Assembly: GCA_007134115.1 (NCBI GenBank)
Contig: SLLK01000196.1
Span: 1 to 8,594, forward strand
Length of the DNA: 8,594 nt
Reading direction: 5' to 3'
Source: Gammaproteobacteria bacterium
GTDB taxonomy: Bacteria; Pseudomonadota; Gammaproteobacteria; UBA5335; SLRW01
Within the stretch, counting starts at the first letter, position 1. Every line of letters starts with the position of its first letter. The position numbers were made by a program, and so were the translations under genes. Below the pieces are notes generated by a model. The model had not been told where the DNA came from. It ran no database searches and worked only from the letters and a program-made list of their open reading frames with translations. This document shows, one piece after another, positions 1 through 5,545 of this stretch.

Positions 1-455
1 AGTTTGCCCTGTCTTGCATGCTTGAACAGCTCCTCACCGAGGCCGCGACGCCCGCTGCGCGAGGCGGCCGCAGCCTTGGGTTACCGGCGTGTCGCGAAGC
101 CGCGACCACCGTGCTGCGGGTCATCGCCGACTTCGGCCGGCCCGACCGCGCGGCCCGTGCCGGGGCACTGGATGCGGGACTGACGTTCCTCTATCCCGGG
201 ACACAGCCGCCGGCGGCCGCCATCGATCACTGGCAGCAGGCGTTGCAAACAGCGCTCAAGCGTCTGGACCGCCTCAATCCGGCCGGGCGCCGACGGTTGA
301 TTGAGGCGGCCATACTCACCATCCGTCATGACGGACACGTCAGTGTTGCCCAGGCGGAACTGCTGCGCGCGGTATGCGCGATGCTCCACGCGCCCATGCC
401 GCCCTTGCGACCGGCCGGCGAGCACCCATCGCCGGCGGCAACCGCACAACAATGA
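1..455 (+). CDS. M48-family membrane zinc metallopeptidase, C-terminal fragment (5' end outside window)
   Basis: The reading frame is open from the first bases of the window to a TGA at 453-455, so this is the tail of a longer gene. The ATG at 18 is probably an internal methionine. The visible ~150 residues contain no HExxH zinc motif, which would lie upstream. They match my recollection of the helical C-terminal region of proteobacterial M48 proteins that end in a TerB-like domain: an HWQQAL...LDRLNPAGRRRLIEAA stretch, an acidic DG turn (residues 105-106 counted from the ATG at 18), then ELLRAVCAMLHAPMPPL near residues 114-130 and a low-complexity tail. Family members are inner-membrane proteases linked to membrane-protein quality control. 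The next gene starts 58 bases downstream on the same strand. The assignment rests on this conserved tail only; peptidase activity is inferred, not seen. Confidence 0.72.
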   Translation, partial: FALSCMLEQLLTEAATPAARGGRSLGLPACREAATTVLRVIADFGRPDRAARAGALDAGLTFLYPGTQPPAAAIDHWQQALQTALKRLDRLNPAGRRRLIEAAILTIRHDGHVSVAQAELLRAVCAMLHAPMPPLRPAGEHPSPAATAQQ

Positions 456-513
456 GCCGGGCACGGCACAAATCAGCTACCATGATGACCTTTGCGCAGG
501 ACCCGATGTCGAC

Positions 514-972
514 ATGCCTCAAGATCAGAATCAAACCGGCCACGATCAGCGCCGCCAGCGGTGGCGCACCCTTGCAGGGCTGCTTGTCACCCTGGGCGTG
601 ATCGCCCTGCTGGTTGTCATGTGGCAATCGCTGCCGCGCGGCTATTCCACGGATCTCAGTCTGGTCGGCAATGGCCAAGCGACCGTGGTACTGGCACACG
701 ATGACCACCGGGTAGCCAGTGATGAACAGATGGCGGCCCTGAATGAAATTCGCGACGGCCTCGAAGCACGCGGAATCCAGTTGCTGGTCGCCAATATGCG
801 GGTAGAGCAAGGGGCCGCCTTTGCCGGCGCCCACGGCGCCTCGCCGGCGGATGTACTGGTATTCGACGGCAACGGCAGCCTGCTCGCGCGTATCCGTGGA
901 CCGTTGAGCGGGCCGCAACTGCGCCAGCAAGTCCTCACCGCACTGGACCCGGCACAGGAGCCGCTGGAGTGA
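514..972 (+). CDS. Small single-span membrane protein with cysteine-free thioredoxin-like domain
   Basis: The product has 152 residues. A basic, hydrophilic N-terminus (1-18) is followed by one strongly hydrophobic segment at about 19-37 and then a soluble domain at about 50-146, presumably periplasmic. The soluble part reads like a thioredoxin-type beta-alpha-beta-alpha-beta-beta-alpha fold: a TVVLAH strand, helix 70-86, a QLLVANM strand, then ADVLVFDGNGSLLARIRGPL, which resembles the second half of thioredoxins. There is no cysteine anywhere, so it cannot be a CxxC redox enzyme; a binding or scaffold role is more likely. The ATG at 514 is chosen because it lies just before the membrane segment and has a weak AGGA at 498-501. 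The frame extends further upstream, but that part is arginine- and cysteine-rich and overlaps the M48 gene. The stop overlaps the GTG of the DUF432 gene, so translation is probably coupled. I do not recognise a named family. Confidence 0.72.
   Translation: MPQDQNQTGHDQRRQRWRTLAGLLVTLGVIALLVVMWQSLPRGYSTDLSLVGNGQATVVLAHDDHRVASDEQMAALNEIRDGLEARGIQLLVANMRVEQGAAFAGAHGASPADVLVFDGNGSLLARIRGPLSGPQLRQQVLTALDPAQEPLE
956..960 (+). promoter_or_regulatory. Ribosome binding site fixing the GTG start of the DUF432 gene
   Basis: AGGAG lies 8 bases before the GTG at 969 and inside the end of the preceding gene. It supports the non-ATG start and translational coupling through the GTGA overlap. Confidence 0.7.
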
Positions 973-1772
973 GTGGCGCCGAACACACTGCGTGGTGGCA
1001 GGCGCGCGAGATCAAGCCGGGGCAAAGTGGCCACTGGCAAATCGGACCGCTCAGCGTGCATGCCCGCAATGCGGGTACCGAGTGGCGTTTTGCCTGGCAA
1101 TTCGGTGATGACCCGTGGCAGGAAGCACTGGATTTCGAGATCGACGATGAACCATTGCCCGACACCGGTGCCCTGCGTCGCCGTTTTGCCATGGGCAATA
1201 CCGGCAGCCGCCTGCAGCTGCAGCCACGCCTGGCCGACCGTGCCGTCATGGTGATGCCGGAAACCGACATGTCGCTGCCCGCCGACGAGCATTGCCTGCT
1301 GTATATTGCGTCGCCGCTGTGGCTGGCGATCTCAGCGGGGCCGGGACTGGACCGGGAGCTCATGGAACTGCCCGTGACCCGGCTTTCGGATACCTGGTTC
1401 GGCCCCAACACGCGCGAAGGCACACTGTGCTACTCGCTGCGCACCCGGGCCCGCACCCGCGCCGACCGTATCGAGCCCGTGGCGCACCGCGCGATTACCC
1501 CGCTCACGATTCACAACCGCAGCAAACAGCCGCTGGAGTTGACCCAACTGCGCGTCCCCATGAACGCGCTGGGCCTGTACCAGCATCGCGACAAGACACT
1601 GTGGAGCGACGCCGTCACGCTGACCCACGAAGGCGACTCCAATATGGCCGCGGTGCATGTGCGCCATGGGGCCGGGCGCGAGGGCGCACGCGGCGAACTG
1701 ATCGCCGGGCCACGCGAAACGCTGGAGCGCAACACCGTCATTCGCGCTTTCAGTCAACTGTTTAGCTAGGGA
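969..1772 (+). CDS. DUF432 domain-containing protein
   Basis: The product has 266 residues, without signal peptide or membrane segment, so it is probably cytoplasmic; the TAG stop is at 1767-1769. It starts with GTG in a GTGA overlap with the previous stop and has a good AGGAG site. Recognisable DUF432 signatures are the LSDTWFG motif at 139-145, the following GTLCY at 151-155, the ITPLTIHN strand at 176-183 and the RVPMNALGLY stretch at 195-204. The N-terminal half is tryptophan-rich and looks mostly beta. DUF432 has no established biochemical function. From family knowledge it recurs in archaea and bacteria beside MscS-type channels, and here the MscS gene begins 14 bases after its stop. 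The inference is a regulatory or accessory partner of the channel. The family call is fairly secure; the function is unknown. Confidence 0.8.
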
Positions 1773-1783
1773 AAAACCGGACC

Positions 1784-2665
1784 ATGCAGGACGTGCTGCA
1801 AACACTGGAAAACTACCACGCCCTGGCCGCCGCCCGGGCCTTGCTTATCGTGCTCATCGGCCTGCTGCTGGCCCGCCTGGCCGGCGCGGCCGCGCAACGG
1901 TTACTGTTGCCGTCAATGGGACACAACAGGGCGGCCACCGCGCGACGACTGGTGTTCTATCTGGTCGTCATATTCGCCCTGATGACGGCGCTGCGCGAGC
2001 TCGGCTTTAACCTGGCCGTACTGCTGGGTGCGGCCGGCATCCTGACCGTGGCGCTGGGCTTCGCCTCACAGACTTCGGCCTCGAACCTGATCAGCGGGCT
2101 GTTTCTGGTCGCCGAACGCCCCTTCGAGATCGGCGATGTGATCGTGGTCGGCAACACCACGGGCGAAGTGCTGTCGGTGGACCTGCTGTCCGTCAAGCTG
2201 CGTACCTATGACAACCTTTTTGTACGCGTACCCAACGAGACATTGATCAACAGCGAGATCACCAACCTCTCGCGCTTCCCCATCAGGCGCCTCGACCTGC
2301 AGGTCGGCGTCGCCTATCGTGAAGACCTCACCCGGGTACGGGAAGTACTCATGCAGGCGGCACAGGACAACCTGCTTTGCCTGGACTTCCCCGAACCCCT
2401 GATCATATTCCGCGGTTTCGGTGACTCATCGCTGGATCTGCAGTTCTCGGTCTGGGCGCGGCGGGAGAATTTCCCGAAGCTGCGTAACAGCATCCCCGAG
2501 GACGTCAAACGCGCCTTCGACCGCGAGGGCATCGAGATACCTTTCCCCCACCGCAGCCTTTACGCGGGCAGCGAAACCGAACCCTTTCCGATACGACTGG
2601 TCCAGGATACGGCGCCGGACCACGGGCAGGCCGTCGACCCCGCGGACAAGCCGGAACAGCGATAG
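1784..2665 (+). CDS. MscS-family small-conductance mechanosensitive ion channel
   Basis: This protein of 293 residues is close in size to E. coli MscS (286). Membrane spans fall at about 15-37 and 55-72, with the pore helix TM3 at about 78-109. TM3 contains the Gly/Ala-rich GAAGILTVALGFASQTSASN packing surface and then LISGLFLVAERPFEIGDVI, the most conserved stretch of the family. The beta domain follows (115-162, with VRVPNETLINSEITN), then the alpha/beta vestibule domain, ending in the diagnostic IPFPHRSLY at 252-260. A polar tail of about 30 residues follows. The channel sits in the inner membrane and releases small solutes when membrane tension rises on hypo-osmotic shock. An AGGGAAA just after the DUF432 stop serves as ribosome binding site. 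It is the last gene of the apparent Trx-like/DUF432/MscS cassette. Confidence 0.95.
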   Translation: MQDVLQTLENYHALAAARALLIVLIGLLLARLAGAAAQRLLLPSMGHNRAATARRLVFYLVVIFALMTALRELGFNLAVLLGAAGILTVALGFASQTSASNLISGLFLVAERPFEIGDVIVVGNTTGEVLSVDLLSVKLRTYDNLFVRVPNETLINSEITNLSRFPIRRLDLQVGVAYREDLTRVREVLMQAAQDNLLCLDFPEPLIIFRGFGDSSLDLQFSVWARRENFPKLRNSIPEDVKRAFDREGIEIPFPHRSLYAGSETEPFPIRLVQDTAPDHGQAVDPADKPEQR

Positions 2666-2683
2666 CCTTAAGGAGACGCTGAC

Positions 2684-2713
2684 TGGCCGGGATGGCGCCG
2701 GCACCGCTACAAT
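2684..2713 (+). promoter_or_regulatory. Possible sigma70-type promoter for the M42 peptidase gene
   Basis: TACAAT at 2708-2713 matches the -10 consensus TATAAT at five of six bases. The best upstream partner, TGGCCG at 2684-2689 with an 18-base spacer, is a poor -35. Transcription would begin near 2720, giving a leader of about 60 bases before the ATG at 2782. The prediction is from motif inspection only. Confidence 0.35.
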
Positions 2714-2728
2714 GACGCATGACACAGA

Positions 2729-2748
2729 CCGGCCGACACGACGGCCGG
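2729..2748 (+). repeat. Perfect inverted repeat (7-bp stem, 6-base loop) in the leader of the M42 gene
   Basis: CCGGCCG at 2729-2735 pairs exactly with CGGCCGG at 2742-2748 around the loop ACACGA. It lies just after the predicted transcription start and 33 bases before the ATG at 2782. There is no T-run, so it is not a simple intrinsic terminator. It could be an operator dyad or an mRNA 5' hairpin. Confidence 0.5.
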
Positions 2749-2781
2749 ACGACACTTCCGAACTCCAGCAAGAGCAGCCTC

Positions 2782-4026
2782 ATGAGCAACAGCAAGCAGC
2801 CCTGGCATCACCCCATGCCAACAGAACAGTTCGAATTTATGCGCGACATCCTCGCCGCCCCCAGCCCGGTCGGCCTGGAAGGCGCCATGACCTACGGCGT
2901 GCTCAAGCCGTTTTTTGAAAAAATCGCCCCGTCGGGCTGGGCAGTGCAACAGTTCAAGGGGCATGCCGGCATTGTGCTGGACACTCACCCCGACCAGGAT
3001 GACATGTTCAGCATTATGATCATCGGTCACGCCGACAAAATTCGCATGCAGGTACGCAGCATCGGTGATGACGGCAAGATCTGGATCAACAGCGACTCAT
3101 TCCTGCCCATGACCCTGATCGGTCACGAGGTGCGATTGTTCAGCGAGGACCCCGAAGACCCCGGCAAGTACCGCAGCATTGACGGCGGCACCGTGGAAGC
3201 ACTTGGCGCCATCCATTTTGCCGATGAGCCAACCCGCACCGGGGCCCGCGGGATCAAGAAGGAGCAGCTCTACGTCGAACTGCAGATTCACGGTGAAAAC
3301 AAGAAGAAGCAGGTGGAAAAACTGGGCGTACGGCCGGGCGACAGCATTATTCTCAACCGCCCGATCAAGCGCGGTTTCAGCCCGGACACCTTCTACGGCG
3401 CCTACCTGGACAATGGCCTGGGTTGCTTTGTCACTGCCGAAGTGGCGCGTGAAATCGCCGCAGCCGGCGGCACACAGAACGTTCGCCTGATGTTTGCCAT
3501 CGCCAGTTATGAAGAAATCGGCCGCTTCGGCAGCCGCGTGCTGGCCGGCGAAATGGTGCCCGACGCTATCATCGCCGTGGACGTCAACCACGACTACGTC
3601 GCTGCGCCAGGCATCGGGGACAAACGCATGAACCCGCTGGAGATGGGCAAGGGCTTTACGCTGTGTGTGGGTTCCATTGCCAGCGAACAGCTCAACACCA
3701 TCATCGAGCGTTCGGCGCGCGAGCACCACATTCCGTTGCAACGCGATGTGCGCGGCGTGGACACCGGCACCGACGGCATGGCTGGCGTGCTGGCCAGTGT
3801 GGACTGCGTGGCCACTTCAATCGGCTTCCCTATTCGCAACATGCACACCATTTCCGAAGCCGGCAATACATCGGATGTGCTGGCCGCAGTGCATGCCATC
3901 AAACATACTGTGCAGGCGCTGGATCAGCTCGACGATGGCCACGGCGCCCTGCACCGTCTGTTTGAGGACAACCATCCGCGTCTGGACCAGGCCGACAAAC
4001 TGTCGCATCAGTCCGCGGACAGCTGA
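2782..4026 (+). CDS. M42-family metallo-aminopeptidase (TET/glutamyl aminopeptidase-like)
   Basis: Starting at 2782 the product has 414 residues, a little longer than typical M42 enzymes (about 350). The expected dinuclear metal site is complete: His83 and Asp85 in IIGHADKI, Asp210 in AYLDNGLG, the catalytic/ligand pair Glu244-Glu245 in ASYEEIGRFGSR, Asp267 in IIAVDVN, and His355 in FPIRNMHTISE. VDTGTDGM at 326-333 is also characteristic. M42 peptidases are cytoplasmic, often dodecameric, and trim N-terminal residues from peptides. The usual HxDE signature reads HADK here, with a lysine at position 86. An in-frame ATG at 2719 exists, but it overlaps the predicted transcription start, has no ribosome site, and adds a low-complexity leader, so 2782 is preferred. 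Substrate preference cannot be read from the sequence. The cyclase gene follows 69 bases later and may be co-transcribed. Confidence 0.88.
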   Translation: MSNSKQPWHHPMPTEQFEFMRDILAAPSPVGLEGAMTYGVLKPFFEKIAPSGWAVQQFKGHAGIVLDTHPDQDDMFSIMIIGHADKIRMQVRSIGDDGKIWINSDSFLPMTLIGHEVRLFSEDPEDPGKYRSIDGGTVEALGAIHFADEPTRTGARGIKKEQLYVELQIHGENKKKQVEKLGVRPGDSIILNRPIKRGFSPDTFYGAYLDNGLGCFVTAEVAREIAAAGGTQNVRLMFAIASYEEIGRFGSRVLAGEMVPDAIIAVDVNHDYVAAPGIGDKRMNPLEMGKGFTLCVGSIASEQLNTIIERSAREHHIPLQRDVRGVDTGTDGMAGVLASVDCVATSIGFPIRNMHTISEAGNTSDVLAAVHAIKHTVQALDQLDDGHGALHRLFEDNHPRLDQADKLSHQSADS

Positions 4027-4053
4027 GCACGCGCCGGCGGCACACGGAGATGC

Positions 4054-4073
4054 CCCGGGTCGGTGGGCCCGGG
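4054..4073 (+). repeat. GC-rich inverted repeat between the peptidase and cyclase genes
   Basis: CCCGGG at 4054-4059 and CCCGGG at 4068-4073 can form a 6-bp stem with an 8-base loop. It sits between the M42 stop and the cyclase ribosome binding site. No T-run follows, so at most it is a weak or factor-dependent terminator, or an attenuating hairpin. Confidence 0.3.
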
Positions 4074-4095
4074 CCTGACAAGGGAGTGAACAACC

Positions 4096-5292
4096 ATGCG
4101 CAAGCTGGTTGCACCGCTGAGGATCCTGCTGCTGGCGCTGCTGTGGCCGACGGCCGCGGTGCTCGTCGCCCACCTGTGGCCCGGCCTGCTGTTTGACTGG
4201 TTCAGCTTTGTCGAGTTGATACTGCTCGGCCTTGCTGTGGCCGCGTCCCTGCTCGCGGTCAGTTTTTCCCAGTGGCGCGTGACCGCTGCAGGGGTGCTGC
4301 TCCTCACAGCATGGGCGGGTTTGCGTTTCACCGACGTACCGGCAAGCGTGACGCTGGTCCCCATACTGGCGCTGGCGGTCATGCCCTGGCTGCGCGAACG
4401 CGGCATCACCGGCCCGCCGGTTATTCTGTGCGCGGCCACTGTGCTGGTGGCCATCGGCCTGCTGCTGCATACCGCCTCCAGCGACCGGGTACTGTGGGCG
4501 TTGCAATACGCCGTCTCCCTGCCGGTCACCGAGTTGCCAGTGGTTACGCTGCTTGCAGGCCTGGGCAGTTTGGCATTGCTGGTGCGCATCGGCATTCTGT
4601 GCAGCGCACCCGACACCGGGCTGACCGGCGCGCTTGCCGCACTCATCCCCGTCAGCCTGGCCCCTGCACTCGATGCCTCGGCACTGGCTGCCTTTGTTGG
4701 CGCCACGCTGGCCCTGTGGACAGGGCTGTTGATGCATGTCTGGCGTATGGCCTATCTGGACGAACTGACCCGCCTGCCCAACCGACGGGCCCTGGAGGAG
4801 CGACTCAAACGTCTGCCCGGCCGCTGGAGCGTAGCCATGGTGGATATTGATCATTTCAAGCAGTTCAACGATCAGTTCGGACACGATACCGGTGACCAGG
4901 TACTGCGCCGGGTGGCCACCGTCATCAGTGGCGTGCGCGGACGCGGCCGGGCCTATCGTTATGGCGGCGAGGAATTCGCCATCGTGTTCCCGCACCGCGA
5001 CATGGAACGGGCCGCACAGGCCCTGGAGAAGGTTCGCCAGGCAGTACGCGCGGAACCTTTCCGCGTGCGCGGCGGGCAACGGGAGGGACCCGCCCGACGG
5101 GGCAAGGCAAAGCCACGGGACACCCGCCGCATAACCATCAGCATTGGACTGGCATGCGGCACGGCCGAGGTGCGGGCCGCACTGGAGGCGGCCGATCAGG
5201 CCCTCTATAGCGCCAAGGAAAGTGGCCGGGACCGGCTGGTCACAGCCGACACGCCTGCCCCACGCTCGCCATCCGCAGCGGTCCCTGGATAG
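4096..5292 (+). CDS. Membrane-anchored diguanylate cyclase (GGDEF domain)
   Basis: The product has 398 residues. The N-terminal ~215 residues are hydrophobic, with roughly six to seven membrane spans (for example 10-26, 37-56, 62-76, 84-98, 107-124, 147-166, 196-215), and form a sensor region of no family I can name. A GGDEF domain follows from DELTRLPNRR at 222-231. It has the metal-binding VDIDHFKQFND (Asp250), the active-site GGEEF at 290-294 and ISIGLA at 348-353. These features predict synthesis of cyclic di-GMP from two GTP, controlling motility, adhesion or biofilm. The RxxD product-inhibition site expected at 281-284 reads RGRG, so canonical feedback inhibition is probably absent. A basic stretch at 324-345 lengthens the segment before the ISIGLA strand compared with most cyclases. 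AGGGAG at 4081-4086 is a strong ribosome site 9 bases before the ATG. No EAL domain is present. Confidence 0.93.
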   Translation: MRKLVAPLRILLLALLWPTAAVLVAHLWPGLLFDWFSFVELILLGLAVAASLLAVSFSQWRVTAAGVLLLTAWAGLRFTDVPASVTLVPILALAVMPWLRERGITGPPVILCAATVLVAIGLLLHTASSDRVLWALQYAVSLPVTELPVVTLLAGLGSLALLVRIGILCSAPDTGLTGALAALIPVSLAPALDASALAAFVGATLALWTGLLMHVWRMAYLDELTRLPNRRALEERLKRLPGRWSVAMVDIDHFKQFNDQFGHDTGDQVLRRVATVISGVRGRGRAYRYGGEEFAIVFPHRDMERAAQALEKVRQAVRAEPFRVRGGQREGPARRGKAKPRDTRRITISIGLACGTAEVRAALEAADQALYSAKESGRDRLVTADTPAPRSPSAAVPG

Positions 5293-5545
5293 CCTTTGCC
5301 GCCCCCTTTTTACACCGGCAGCTACATTGTCCGGCATGACCATCACCGGCGATTGGCATCAACGCGAGGCGGTGACTCCCGGGCTGACCCTGAATCTGAC
5401 CCGGGCGGCGGCGCACGTGATTGCCATGAACCGTCTGATGGGCACATTCAGGCGCACGTCCTGACCGTCACCCGGGGGCGCGCGGCATCGAGCCTGGTTC
5501 CGGACCATCGTTTCGTGGATATACGGCGCGCTGGAACGGCACCTG
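5293..5545. other. Convergent intergenic region without a confident gene
   Basis: These 253 bases separate the 3' ends of the plus-strand cyclase and the minus-strand CoA-transferase. I see no convincing intrinsic terminator for either gene. A T5 run at 5307-5311 lies just past the cyclase stop but lacks a good stem. CCCGGG elements recur in the GC-rich middle. A -10-like TACATT at 5323-5328 precedes the small ORF listed separately. Confidence 0.6.
5336..5464 (+). CDS. Possible 42-residue small ORF, function unknown
   Basis: The ATG at 5336 opens a frame of 42 codons ending in TGA. The product begins MTITGDWHQREAV and has an amphipathic centre around LNLTRAAAHVIAMNRLMG. About four fifths of the codons end in G or C, similar to the neighbouring genes. 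There is no clear ribosome binding site. A TACATT -10-like element ends 7 bases before the ATG, which would place transcription start at or very near the start codon (a leaderless message). The frame is open again after the TGA and encodes a plausible RAWFRTIVSWIYGALERHLL stretch up to the end of the convergent gene. I do not recognise a family. It may be a real small protein, a remnant of a broken gene, or chance in GC-rich DNA. Confidence 0.22.
   Translation: MTITGDWHQREAVTPGLTLNLTRAAAHVIAMNRLMGTFRRTS

Noticed and set aside
301..513. N-terminal extension of the Trx-like gene from an ATG at 301
   Set aside because: The first 71 codons overlap the M48 frame and encode an arginine/cysteine-rich stretch unlike a real N-terminus. 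The ATG at 514 immediately precedes the membrane anchor.
5278..5311. Intrinsic terminator after the cyclase gene
   Set aside because: A T5 run is present, but the only stem available (GCGG with CCGC, long loop) is too weak to support the call.
3817..5346. A 509-codon open frame on the minus strand opposite the M42 peptidase and cyclase genes
   Set aside because: It is antisense to two genes with intact catalytic motifs. The product is cysteine-, glutamine- and glycine-rich low-complexity sequence with no recognisable domain.
5462..5464. TGA read as selenocysteine in the small ORF
   Set aside because: No known selenoprotein family is recognisable, the flanking residues lack a redox motif, and I see no convincing bacterial SECIS hairpin immediately after the codon.
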